From assembly GCF_014930455.1 (NCBI RefSeq), contig NZ_JAAIYO010000002.1, positions 434,001 through 498,000 on the forward strand: a stretch of 64,000 bases of DNA, given 5' to 3'. The translations under genes and the position numbers were made by a program. The stretch comes from Corallococcus soli. Lineage in GTDB: Bacteria; Myxococcota; Myxococcia; Myxococcales; Myxococcaceae. The notes below the pieces were generated by a model. That model was not told the origin of the DNA, searched no databases, and saw only the letters and a list, made by a program, of their open reading frames with translations. Below, in pieces: positions 52,761-61,672 of the stretch. Within the stretch, counting starts at the first letter, position 1; each line of letters opens with the position of its first letter.

Positions 52761-54377
52761 ATGTCACTGCGTCGTTTCTACCTGTCCTCCGCTCTCGTGA
52801 TGTCCGCTTCCGCCTGCACCGGCAACATCGGTGGCGCGGATGAGACGCCGGAGAGCGCGGCGGCTCCCGCGCGCGTGCGTCGGCTGACGCGCGAGGAGTT
52901 CAACAAGTCCGCGTCCTCCGTGCTGGGCACCCCCGTCGACATCGCCCAGGGCTTCGCGGCCGAGGACACCATCCTCGGCTTCTCCACCCACGAGCGGCTC
53001 CAGGTGACGTCGCTGCTGGCGGATCAGATCGACACCGCCGCGCTCACGCTGGCGGAGCAGGGCAAGTCACAACTCAGTGACTTCTATACCTGCCCCAAGA
53101 GCGTCACCGCGGACGACTGCGCCAGGTCCTTCATCCAGAGGGTGGGTCAGCGCGCCTTCCGCCGGCCGGTGACGGCGGAGGAGGAGGCGGACCTGCTCGC
53201 GCTCTTCAACGCGGGCAAGCAGGGCGGCAGCATGAGCACGGGCGCGGAGCTGGTGCTCCAGGCGCTCTTCTCCTCCGCGTCGTTCCTGTACCGCACGGAG
53301 CTGGGCCCCGACTCCGCCCGCAAGGGCCAGGTCGTGGAGCTGACCCCCTATGAGGTCGCCTCCGAGCTGTCCTTCATGGTGACCGGCGGTCCCCCGGACG
53401 CCACGCTGCTCGCCGCCGCCCAGGCCAACACCCTGTCGTCGCCCGACGAGCGCGAGAAGCACGCGCGCCGCCTGCTCCAGACGCCGGAAGCCCGCCTGAA
53501 GCTGCGCCAGTTCTTCATTGAGTGGCTGGGCATTGGTGGCCTGAACAAGGTCAACAAGAACAACCAGGTGTACCCGGACTACAGCGTGGAGTTCCGCGAC
53601 TCCATGGTGCGGGAGCGCGACGCCTTCATCGACTTCATCGTGAAGGACCACGCGGGCTCCGTGGAGGAGCTGCTCAGCGCGAACTACTCGTTCGTGGATG
53701 AGACGCTCGCGAACTTCTACGGCGGCCTGGAGCGCACCAACGTGGACGACGAGGGCATGGGCCGCGTCACGCTGCCCCCGGAGCGGCTGGGCATCATCAC
53801 CCAGGCGGGCGTGATGTCCACCTACGCCCACTTCGACTCGTCCTCGCCCATCAAGCGCGGCAAGTTCGTGCTCACGCGCCTGCTGTGCCGCACGGTGCCG
53901 GCGCCGCCCGCGAACGTGTCCACCATTCCCCCGGCGGTGTCGGAGAACGCCACCACCCGCGAACTCTTCGCGGCGCACACCGACAACCCGGCCTGCGCCA
54001 GCTGCCACAAGACCATCGACCCCATGGGCTTCGGCATGGAGAACTTCGACGGGCTGGGCCAGCACCGCACGGAGGAGAACGGCCGTCGCGTGGACGCCTC
54101 CGGTGGCGTGGTCGCCCCGGACGGCACGATGACGCAGCCCTTCACGGGCGGCGCGGAGCTGGCGCGCCACCTGGCGACGAACGACGAGCTGGTCAACTGC
54201 GTGCCCTTGCAGCTGGTGCGCTACGCGATGGGGCGCGACGAACACGCCTCCGACGCGCAGATGCTCGACGCCATGCGCACGGGCACCTATCGCCAGGACC
54301 ATCTGAAAGTCACCGAAGCGCTCGTCGGTCTGGTGCGCTCGGCTTCCTTCACGCAGCGGCGTCTGCCCACCCGTTGA
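52761..54377 (+). CDS. DUF1592-family exported protein with CxxCH
   Basis: The 538-residue lipoprotein-like protein (signal ending ASACTGN) has the domain string of planctomycete/myxobacterial DUF1592 proteins: RVRRLTREEFNKSASSVLG (DUF1587-like), FIQRVGQRAFRRPVTAEEEADL (DUF1595), ELTPYEVASELSFMVTGGPPD (DUF1592), RLLCRTVPAPPANV (DUF1588) and a CASCHKTIDPMGFGMENFDGLG haem-type motif. The C-terminus fits DUF1585. These proteins are paired with DUF1552 proteins, as here. Haem binding is likely; the process is unknown. ATG 52761 has GAGGA 12 bases away; ATG 52749 is possible. Confidence 0.87.
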   Translation: MSLRRFYLSSALVMSASACTGNIGGADETPESAAAPARVRRLTREEFNKSASSVLGTPVDIAQGFAAEDTILGFSTHERLQVTSLLADQIDTAALTLAEQGKSQLSDFYTCPKSVTADDCARSFIQRVGQRAFRRPVTAEEEADLLALFNAGKQGGSMSTGAELVLQALFSSASFLYRTELGPDSARKGQVVELTPYEVASELSFMVTGGPPDATLLAAAQANTLSSPDEREKHARRLLQTPEARLKLRQFFIEWLGIGGLNKVNKNNQVYPDYSVEFRDSMVRERDAFIDFIVKDHAGSVEELLSANYSFVDETLANFYGGLERTNVDDEGMGRVTLPPERLGIITQAGVMSTYAHFDSSSPIKRGKFVLTRLLCRTVPAPPANVSTIPPAVSENATTRELFAAHTDNPACASCHKTIDPMGFGMENFDGLGQHRTEENGRRVDASGGVVAPDGTMTQPFTGGAELARHLATNDELVNCVPLQLVRYAMGRDEHASDAQMLDAMRTGTYRQDHLKVTEALVGLVRSASFTQRRLPTR

Positions 54378-54388
54378 GCCAGAACCCC

Positions 54389-55774
54389 ATGCCCCGCGAC
54401 ATCTCCCGACGCAGCCTCCTGAAGCTCCTGTCCGGCACGGCCATGGCGGCGCCCTTCGCGCACCTGCTCACCAGCTCCGTGGCCGAAGCGGCGGACGCCG
54501 CCCCGTTGCGCTTCATCGCGCTGTTCACCCCCCACGGCGTCCTGCCCGAGTACTGGACGCCCAAGGGCGGTGAGACGGACTTCAACATCGACTTCGAGAA
54601 CTCCGTCCTCCAGCCCCTCCAGCGCCACCGCTCCAAGCTGCTGGTGCTGGACGGCCTGGACTACCGCGTCCTCTACGAGCACGGCCGCACCGGCCACGAG
54701 GGCGGCCCCGTCACCTTCCTCACCGGCAGCGAGGTGGTGGTGGACAGCGGCGACGAGCTGCCCGGCGGCCCGTCGTTGGACCAGGTGATTGGCAACACGG
54801 TGGGCGGCTCCACCCAGTTCCGCTCCCTGCAACTGCACGCCTTCGAGCAGTTCGGCGCCCAGCACGTCTACAACAGCATCAGCTTCACGGAGAACGGCTC
54901 GCGCGTGCCGTTCGAGCTGAACCCCGCCAACGTCTACAAGCGGCTCTTCGGCAGCATGGGCGGCTCCAGCGCGGAGGCGCAGGCCATCCTGTCCAAGCGC
55001 AAGAGCCTGATGGACTTCCTCATCAAGGACGCCACCCGGCTGAAGAAGCGGCTGGCGACCGCGGAGGGCCGGAAGCTGGACACGCACCTGGAGGCGCTGC
55101 GCGACATTGAGCGGCGGCTCACCAACGTGGGCGCGCTGGGGTGCGTGAAGCCGGAGGCGCCGTCGGAGGCGCTGAGCGACCTGGGCAACCTGGACAACAT
55201 GCCCGGCCTCACCCAGCTGCACATGGACCTCATCGCCCGCGCCTTCGCGTGTGACCTGACGCGCGTGGTGACGATGACCATCCCCGGGCCGTCCATGCCG
55301 TGGATCGACATCCCGGAGGACATCCACAACGACATCGCGCACCGCACCGACACCCAGTCGCAGCCGGAGCGCACGGAGATCCGCCTGCGCATGGTGCGCG
55401 TGCAGCAGTGGTACTCCGAACAGCTGGCGCTGCTGATGGACAACCTGGCGGCCATCCCGGAGGGCAGCGGCAGCGTGCTCGACAACACCGTCATCCTCTG
55501 GGGCAACGAGCTGGGGGACGCGGCCGGCCACATGAACGTGTCCATCCCCACGGTGCTGGCGGGCGGCGCGGGCGGCAAGTTCCGCATGGGCCGCTACCTG
55601 ACCCTGCGCCCCAACGACCGCGACCCGCTGGGCAACTGGAAGGGCCCGGGCAACCCGCTGCCCGGCGCGGTGGAGCACAACAAGCTGCTCACCTCCATCG
55701 CCCAGGCCTTTGGCATCAACGTGGACCGCTTCGGCCACCAGGACTACACCGGCACGCTGTCCGGCCTCACCTGA
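54389..55774 (+). CDS. DUF1552-family Tat-exported protein
   Basis: The 461-residue protein has a Tat signal SRRSLLKLLSG and the DUF1552 outline: RFIALFTPHGVLPEYWTPKG, a DGLDY.VLYEHGRTGHEGGPVTFLTG segment, SLDQVIGN, and DNTVILWGNELGDAAGHMNVSIPTVLAGG. It resembles DUF1501/sulfatase-like proteins in having a conserved His-rich metal-like region, which is inferred. It lies 11 bases after the DUF1592 gene and shares its operon. Two hairpins follow. Confidence 0.87.
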   Translation: MPRDISRRSLLKLLSGTAMAAPFAHLLTSSVAEAADAAPLRFIALFTPHGVLPEYWTPKGGETDFNIDFENSVLQPLQRHRSKLLVLDGLDYRVLYEHGRTGHEGGPVTFLTGSEVVVDSGDELPGGPSLDQVIGNTVGGSTQFRSLQLHAFEQFGAQHVYNSISFTENGSRVPFELNPANVYKRLFGSMGGSSAEAQAILSKRKSLMDFLIKDATRLKKRLATAEGRKLDTHLEALRDIERRLTNVGALGCVKPEAPSEALSDLGNLDNMPGLTQLHMDLIARAFACDLTRVVTMTIPGPSMPWIDIPEDIHNDIAHRTDTQSQPERTEIRLRMVRVQQWYSEQLALLMDNLAAIPEGSGSVLDNTVILWGNELGDAAGHMNVSIPTVLAGGAGGKFRMGRYLTLRPNDRDPLGNWKGPGNPLPGAVEHNKLLTSIAQAFGINVDRFGHQDYTGTLSGLT

Positions 55775-55800
55775 CGCTCACGGGCCGCCTGCGGCCCTCC

Positions 55801-55822
55801 AGCCCCCTGCCTTCGGGGGGCT
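55801..55822. terminator. Small hairpin after the DUF1552 gene
   Basis: AGCCCCC (55801-55807) pairs with GGGGGCT (55816-55822) with an 8-base loop. No T-run follows. It lies just before the stronger terminator. Confidence 0.45.
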
Positions 55823-55833
55823 GAAACGACAAC

Positions 55834-55863
55834 GGGAGCGGGCCTGGTTTCTGGCCCGCTCCC
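55834..55863 (+). terminator. Intrinsic terminator of the DUF1592/DUF1552 operon
   Basis: GGGAGCGGGCC (55834-55844) pairs perfectly with GGCCCGCTCCC (55853-55863) around TGGTTTCT, followed by GCTTTCATTT, a recognisable T-rich tail on the + strand. Confidence 0.78.
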
Positions 55864-55898
55864 GCTTTCATTTCCGGACTTCGCGTGAAGCGGTGGGG

Positions 55899-57203
55899 CT
55901 ACCCGCCGAGCGCGCCGTTGATGAGGGGCGCGAGGATGCTCATGCCCGCGTCCTCGTTGTTGTAGTTGTTCGCGGGCTCGTAGATGCGCACGCGCTGGTT
56001 GCCGTTGATGAAGCGGTTCAGGAACACGTCCATCGACACGAACTCGCTGTGGCAGGCGTAGGACTGCCAGGGGCTGGAGGCGTACTCGTACCAGTACTTC
56101 TTCTCCATCTTCTGGCAGGCGTGCGCGCCCACGAACGTGATGATGGTGCTGCAGTGGCTGGCGTTGATGGGGCGGTGGTGCGGGATGAAATAGCTGAAGT
56201 TGTTGTACTTGTTCAGCTCGTTCACGAACGCGTCCTGGTCCTGCTTCCAGTAGGCGTGCACGGAGGCCTGGTCGTTGGGCGTCTTGAAGCGCTCATAGGA
56301 GTAGCGCGAGTAGTTGTAGTCCCGCGTGTAGCCCGTGTACGCCAGCTGGTCGTTCGGGAACTCGGTGGCGACCATCTTGTTGATGGTGCCCATGTCGTTG
56401 ATGTTGAAGCTGGCCGGCAGCAGGCTGAACACCGAGTCCAGGTTCCACGACGAGCGGATCTTGTCGTGCAGGGGGCGCGACAGGGAGTTGCTGTTCGGCG
56501 CCATGAAGATGGGGCCGGAGTCGTTGAGCAGGTAGCCGCGCGCCGGGTTGATGGCCTTGCGGATGAAGTAGTAGCCCGCCGACGTGGACGTGCCGCCCGC
56601 GCTGTAGCCCGTCACCAGCAGCTTCTGCACGTTGGTGAAGTTCTGCTTGGCGTAGTTCGCCGCGGCGATGGTGTTGGTGTAGCCGGAGTGGTGCCACACG
56701 AGGGGCGCCTGGCCGCCGGTGGTGTCCGTGTACGTCTTCACGTTGTTGCCGACGTGCACGTCGCCCGTGCAGTACGGCAGGTAGACGATGTTCCAGTCCT
56801 TCGTGGCGATGTCCTTGCGGTCACGGAAGGGCAGGCCCGGGTCCGCCCCGTTGACGATGGGGGACACGTACTTGGCCGTGAACTGCGTCATGTAGTCGTC
56901 GGGGATGCCGTTGGGGTTCGCCGCCCCCAGGATGCCCGTGCGGCCGCTACAGGAATCGTAGTCCCAGCACGCACCGCCACCTTCCATCATGAACAGCAGG
57001 TTGGGCGACGACGTGCGGTGCACGAAGAACTTGTACTGCGAACCGTTGCCGCACTTGGTGCCGGGCAGCGTCACCTTCTGCCAGTTGTAGGTGTTTCCGC
57101 CGTCCACCAGGACGTCGACGATGCCTTCCACCAGCACCTCGGCGCGAGCGGAGCTCACGGGGGCGGCGAGGGCCAGAAGGCTCATCCAGAGAAAACTTCT
57201 CAT
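55899..57203 (-). CDS. Pectinacetylesterase-family (PAE/Notum-type) secreted protein
   Basis: The 434-residue protein has a signal peptide (cut near ARA-EVLV). The family core is [17 protein letters not shown] (oxyanion hole) and [19 protein letters not shown] (nucleophile Ser). Asp and His candidates appear later ([22 protein letters not shown]). PAE enzymes remove acetyl groups from pectin or act as lipid deacylases (Notum). In a soil predator, polysaccharide de-esterification is likely. GGAGGAAAG lies six bases before ATG 57203. Confidence 0.82.
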   Translation of the reverse strand: MRSFLWMSLLALAAPVSSARAEVLVEGIVDVLVDGGNTYNWQKVTLPGTKCGNGSQYKFFVHRTSSPNLLFMMEGGGACWDYDSCSGRTGILGAANPNGIPDDYMTQFTAKYVSPIVNGADPGLPFRDRKDIATKDWNIVYLPYCTGDVHVGNNVKTYTDTTGGQAPLVWHHSGYTNTIAAANYAKQNFTNVQKLLVTGYSAGGTSTSAGYYFIRKAINPARGYLLNDSGPIFMAPNSNSLSRPLHDKIRSSWNLDSVFSLLPASFNINDMGTINKMVATEFPNDQLAYTGYTRDYNYSRYSYERFKTPNDQASVHAYWKQDQDAFVNELNKYNNFSYFIPHHRPINASHCSTIITFVGAHACQKMEKKYWYEYASSPWQSYACHSEFVSMDVFLNRFINGNQRVRIYEPANNYNNEDAGMSILAPLINGALGG

Positions 57204-57478
57204 GCGGCTTTCCTCCACGGGGGGGTTGGGTTTCGGCCGGGGATGATACGCTTTGTTTATCAGCCGGAAGCAGGGAAGCAGGGCATGAGCTGAAAATAGT
57301 GAATTTCACGGAGGGCGCAGCTTTCCAGCGGGGAGGACTGGAATTGCCGCCTCGCGTCAGGGATTGAACAGTCTTTGCCGCGTCGCGCCATCTGTCTCAT
57401 GTATCATTTGCGCGCCGCGTCGCGGTGGCCGCGTGAATGGGTTGCGGTGGGCGTCAGGCGCGCGGTATGGCCTTGGGC

Positions 57479-58171
57479 ATGAGCACGCATGCGCGGTGGA
57501 AGCTGCCCCTGGCCTCGGCGGGTGTCCTGGTCCTGGCAATGGGCGCCTGGCTGACCCTGGGAGGCCCTCCCGCGGACGACACCGGGGCGGCGCCCCCGGC
57601 CGCCCCCGTGGCCATGACGCCGGTGCAGGGCCCCGCGCCCGTCTTCAGCGGGGGGGCCGCGGTGCCCCGGATGCAGGATGGCGGGCTGGACCTGGTGGGC
57701 GCGGCGGCGGCCCAGGTGCAGGCGGAGGCGCCCCCGGAGGAGCCCTCCGGCCCCTACCCGGTGGACCTGGAGGCCCTGCGCGCGAAGCTGCCGGACAACC
57801 TGTACTGGGAGACGGGCGTGCCCACGACGGAGCCGGCGGAGCTGCGGCGGCGCGCGGAGGTGGAGGCGAAGTGGAACACCCTCTTCGGCCGGGTGCAGTC
57901 CAACGAGGCCACGGTGGAGGAGGTGCAGCAGCACTTCGAGCACCGCCGCAAGGTGTCCGAGGACGCCATCACCTTCGCCACCACGATGCTCGCGGACTAC
58001 GGCGACAAGCTGCCGACGCAGGACAAGGGCCTCCTGGAGCTGAGCGTGCGCCTGCACCGCGCGCGGCTGGCGGAGATCCCCCGGCAGCAGGAGGACGCGC
58101 TCGCGCGCCGCGAGGCCCATGCCCAGCGGCAGCGCGAGTGGCGTGAGCGCGGCGGCGGCCGTCAGCCCTGA
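57479..58171 (+). CDS. Hypothetical single-pass protein with helical domain
   Basis: The 230-residue protein has one membrane helix or signal anchor (about 8-30), a Pro/Ala-rich spacer (30-90) and a helical, charged domain (YPVDLEALRAKLPDNLYWETGVP..RRRAEVEAKWNTLFGRVQ..EVQQHFEHRRKVSEDAITFATTML). I do not recognise it. The start could be ATG 57467 or 57479. Its 3' end overlaps the convergent helicase gene by 10 bases. The 260 bases upstream showed nothing clear. Confidence 0.55.
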   Translation: MSTHARWKLPLASAGVLVLAMGAWLTLGGPPADDTGAAPPAAPVAMTPVQGPAPVFSGGAAVPRMQDGGLDLVGAAAAQVQAEAPPEEPSGPYPVDLEALRAKLPDNLYWETGVPTTEPAELRRRAEVEAKWNTLFGRVQSNEATVEEVQQHFEHRRKVSEDAITFATTMLADYGDKLPTQDKGLLELSVRLHRARLAEIPRQQEDALARREAHAQRQREWRERGGGRQP

Positions 58172-60300
58172 AGGGCGTCCACCGCCCCCGGGAAGGTCCG
58201 GATGAGCGGGGAGCGCACGGCGGCGGAGGCCACCCACAGCTGGTGGGAGGAGCGGGTGACGGCGACGTGCAGGCGGCGGCGGGCCTCGTCGTCCGCGGGG
58301 TAGGCGCGGGCCGTCACGTCCGGCAGGACGACGTAGTCGAACTCCAGCCCCTTCACGTTGTCCACGTCCGTCACGTCCACGCCGGGCTCGAAGGAGAAGT
58401 CCCCCTCCAGCACCAGCCGGGCCCAGGGCATCTCCGCGATGACGCGGTGGAACGACTGGGCGGCCTCCCGGCTGCTGGCGATGACGCCCACCGACGCGTG
58501 CGGCTCGCGCAGCACCAGGTCGCGCAGCGCATCGCCCAGGAACAGCCAGGCCTGGGCCTCGTCGGGGAAGTGGTGGAAGCCCACGGGTGCGCCCTCGCGG
58601 CCGGCCTTCGCGGGGGAGGCGGGGGCCTGGGTGCCCAACACGTGCTGCGCCAGCTCCACCACGGGGCGCGGGCAGCGGTAGGACACCTGGAGCCGGCAGG
58701 TGGCGGCGTCGCGGATGCCCAGCTCCTCCAGCGCGGCGTCCCAGCCAGCGAAGCCCGCGGTCGTCTGCTGCATCTCGTCGCCCGCGAGCGTGCAGCTGCG
58801 GCTGTCGCCCAGCAATTGCCCCACGACGAAGAGCTCGAAGAGGGAGAAGTCCTCCGCTTCGTCCAGGACGACGTGCGCCAGCCGCTCCGCGCCCAGCGCG
58901 CCCCTCTGCGCCTTGAGGAACATCAGGATGGGCAGGTCGTCGAAGTCCAGCGTGCCCGCGAGCGCGTCCGGCGTGTCGGCTTCAATCGCCTTGCCGTCCA
59001 CGGTGGCGAGCCGCTCCTCGTCGTAGTCCCGGTACTGGCGCTCCAGCGGCACGGCCGTCTGGAGCTTGGTGTGCTCCACCGTCTCCGCCACCACCGTGCG
59101 GGGCAGCTCGCCCTTCGCCTCCGTCACCACGGACTCCAGGAAGGCGCGGTCCATGAAGGCGTCCGCCAGCCGGATGCGCAGCCGCTCCAGGGTGAGGGGC
59201 TGCGCGCCCTTCGCCCTGGGCAGGCTCACGCGCTCCGCCAGCCTGTGGCGCAGCACGGGGTGGCGCTTGAGGCGTGAGACGAGCGCGGGCGTCTCCGGGG
59301 CCAGCTTGAGGCCCGGCACGCTGAAGGCCGAGCGCGCGGTGCTGAGCGACCAGGCCTCCAGCGTCTCCACGGACACCTTGCCCAGGCCCAGGGGCGCGAG
59401 CAGCCGGCGCGTCAGCCGGGCCAGGCCCTCCTCGGGGACGACGACCTTGGTGCGCGCCTGGGGGAACTTCTTCGCGTCGTCGAAGGCGACCTTCGCCAGC
59501 CGGTGCAGCGCCACCGTCGTCTTGCCGCTGCCCGCGCTGCCCAGCACCAGCAGCGGCTGCTCCGGCCCGGTGCTGACGGCCGCGTACTGCTCCGCGTCCA
59601 GGAGCGCCGTCACGCCGAAGGCGTCCTCGACGTGCGTGGCGCCCCGGCCCACGCCCAGGGCGCCGGGCCGCGCGGCGGTGCCGGTGCCACCGGAGAGCAC
59701 GGAGGACGCGTCGCGCCCTCGCGCGTGCCAGCGGCCCTGCGCGTCGCGCTGGAGCAGATGGGGGCCGGTGCTGATGCGGGTGAGGACGCCCTTCTCGATG
59801 ATGACCAGCCGGCGGGCCTCCACCTCGCCCTCGGAGAGCCGGTCTCCGAAGTACTCCTCATAGGAGTCGCCCTCCTCGTAGTTGTAGAAGACGCGGGCGA
59901 CGGGGGCGAACCTCCAGTCGATGACGCGCACCCCGGCTGCGAGGTTGGCGAAGCTGGTGCGGCCGAGCAGGTAGTCGCGCTGTCCGGTGGGGCCCGCGAG
60001 CCGCAGGTGGGCGAAGTAGGGCGCGTTGCTGTCCGGCAGGGGCACGACCTCCTGCCGCTCCAGCATGGAGCGCACCTCGTTCATCTGGGTGAAGACGTGC
60101 GGCAGGTCCGCCGCGTGCGCGGTGGTGGCGTCGTCGCGCAGCACCTGCAACTGCGCCATCAGCCCCCGCGTGTCCAGCGTCCGCTCCGCGGCCAGGCGGC
60201 GCGCCTCCGCGAGGGCGTGCTGGACCCGCGCCAGCAGGGCCTCTTCCTCGGCGATGAGCGCGAGCGCCTCCGTCGACAGCTCCTGCTCCGGGCCGGCCAT
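58162..60300 (-). CDS. HelD/UvrD-like helicase
   Basis: The 712-residue protein starts with a helical, coiled-coil-like N-terminus (LIAEEEALLARVQHALAEARRLAAERTL), as in HelD. It then has the ATPase: Walker A GSAGSGKTT around 254-262, a VVLDEAEDFS Walker B, GDEMQQ, YRCPRPV, and late NVKGLEFDYVVLPD and HVAVTRSSHQLW. HelD-type proteins remove stalled RNA polymerase and recycle it. The N-terminal arm suits this, but assignment within UvrD/HelD is inferred. ATG 60300 with AAGGAAGGGAC upstream is the start. Confidence 0.82.
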   Translation of the reverse strand: MAGPEQELSTEALALIAEEEALLARVQHALAEARRLAAERTLDTRGLMAQLQVLRDDATTAHAADLPHVFTQMNEVRSMLERQEVVPLPDSNAPYFAHLRLAGPTGQRDYLLGRTSFANLAAGVRVIDWRFAPVARVFYNYEEGDSYEEYFGDRLSEGEVEARRLVIIEKGVLTRISTGPHLLQRDAQGRWHARGRDASSVLSGGTGTAARPGALGVGRGATHVEDAFGVTALLDAEQYAAVSTGPEQPLLVLGSAGSGKTTVALHRLAKVAFDDAKKFPQARTKVVVPEEGLARLTRRLLAPLGLGKVSVETLEAWSLSTARSAFSVPGLKLAPETPALVSRLKRHPVLRHRLAERVSLPRAKGAQPLTLERLRIRLADAFMDRAFLESVVTEAKGELPRTVVAETVEHTKLQTAVPLERQYRDYDEERLATVDGKAIEADTPDALAGTLDFDDLPILMFLKAQRGALGAERLAHVVLDEAEDFSLFELFVVGQLLGDSRSCTLAGDEMQQTTAGFAGWDAALEELGIRDAATCRLQVSYRCPRPVVELAQHVLGTQAPASPAKAGREGAPVGFHHFPDEAQAWLFLGDALRDLVLREPHASVGVIASSREAAQSFHRVIAEMPWARLVLEGDFSFEPGVDVTDVDNVKGLEFDYVVLPDVTARAYPADDEARRRLHVAVTRSSHQLWVASAAVRSPLIRTFPGAVDALQG

Positions 60301-60666
60301 GTCCCTTCCTTTCGCGCCGCGCGAGGAGGCCGGCGCCACGCCGGTCTCCCATGCGCGCATCCAGCTTCGCGGCGCGTGCAAGTTGACGTCTGGTTCATCC
60401 CCGGTCAACCCGTTGGATTTTCGGGCCGTCTTGCTATGGTGAAGCGCGTGGTTGAGGCGCCGGTCCGGCCCTCCCACGTCGCTTCGCTCCTCCTTCGACT
60501 TCCGCCGTGGCGGGTTGCCTCCCCGGAGGACGAGGCGGGTGTCGCCGACTGGTCGCTCCGGGGGGCCGTCTGTCGGGTGGCGGCGCGCACCGGAGGCGGG
60601 TGGCTTCTAACGGCGCGTGGGGCTTGCTTGCGTCCGCGTCCAGCCCGAACACGGAGGATGCACCGG

Positions 60667-61491
60667 ATGATCTCGAAGAACTCGCCGTTCCGCTGGACGC
60701 TCTCGCTCGCCGTCGCGCTGGGGGTCGCCACGTCCGCGTGGGCCCAGGACTCCGAGCCCCTGACGGAGACGGAGACGGAGACGCGCACGACGACCGTGAT
60801 GACGGAGCCGGTGCGGCCGCAAGGGCGCATGGGGCCGGAGTTCGCGGTGAGCGGGAACGTGGGCCTGGGCGCAGGGTACGTCTACAAGGACGGACTGAGC
60901 TCCACGGGCACGGTGGAGAGCCTGAAGATCACCGAGTCCGCGAAGGTGTCCATCCCCATCATCGCGGAGCTGGGCTTCCGCGCGACGCCGAACTTCTACC
61001 TGGGCGTGTGGGGCAGCTGGGAGAAGGTCTTCACCAAGGAGAACCCGGTGTCGTGCCCGACGGGCTTCGACTGCTCGACCTACCAGTGGCGCGTGGGGCC
61101 GGAGGTGCGCTACCACCTCGCGCCCGACGCGGGGTTTGATCCGTGGATCGGCCTGGGCGTGGGCCTGGAGATCCTCAAGAGCCACGTGGAGGGCACGACG
61201 CAGGTCCCGGTGGCCCCGGGCGTCGTCGTCCCCGCGACCGTGGACACGCGCGTCACCGACAGGGGCCCGACGTTCGCGCGCCTCGCGCTGGGGGCTGACG
61301 TGCGCCTCACCCGGGCCCTTGCCGTGGGACCCATCATCACCGCGTCCATTGGCAGCTACACGGTGCGCACCGGCACCCAGACGCTGGACATCACCGGCGT
61401 GGGCGAGCGCCCCGGGGTGCTCGCCCAGGTGGATGACGGCTTCCACGCGCTGTTCACCGTGGGCCTGCGGCTGGCCGTGCTTCCGCTCTGA
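60667..61491 (+). CDS. Outer-membrane beta-barrel protein
   Basis: The 274-residue protein has a signal peptide (cut near AWA-QDSE), a Thr/Glu-rich spacer, and then alternating amphipathic strands of a small barrel (FAVSGNVGLGAGYVYK, IPIIAELGFRATPNFYLGVWGSW, WRVGPEVRYHLAPDAGFDPWIGLGVGLEI, ARLALGADVRLTRALAVGPIITASIGSY, LFTVGLRLAVLPL), ending in a hydrophobic residue as outer-membrane proteins do. GGAGG nine bases before ATG 60667 decides the start over ATG 60658. Confidence 0.8.
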   Translation: MISKNSPFRWTLSLAVALGVATSAWAQDSEPLTETETETRTTTVMTEPVRPQGRMGPEFAVSGNVGLGAGYVYKDGLSSTGTVESLKITESAKVSIPIIAELGFRATPNFYLGVWGSWEKVFTKENPVSCPTGFDCSTYQWRVGPEVRYHLAPDAGFDPWIGLGVGLEILKSHVEGTTQVPVAPGVVVPATVDTRVTDRGPTFARLALGADVRLTRALAVGPIITASIGSYTVRTGTQTLDITGVGERPGVLAQVDDGFHALFTVGLRLAVLPL

Positions 61492-61672
61492 GTCTTGGAA
61501 GAAAGCGGGACGGCTCCGGAACCTGGAGCCCGGGTGAGGTGTCTGGGGGCGCGACCCCCACCTCCCCGGAGGGAGCATGTCTCGCAAGGTGTTCGTCGTG
61601 GTGGCCAGGCTCGCGCTCCACCGGGGAGGCCAACCGCTGTCGCTCACGTTCACCCGCGCGCGCCTCCGAAGC

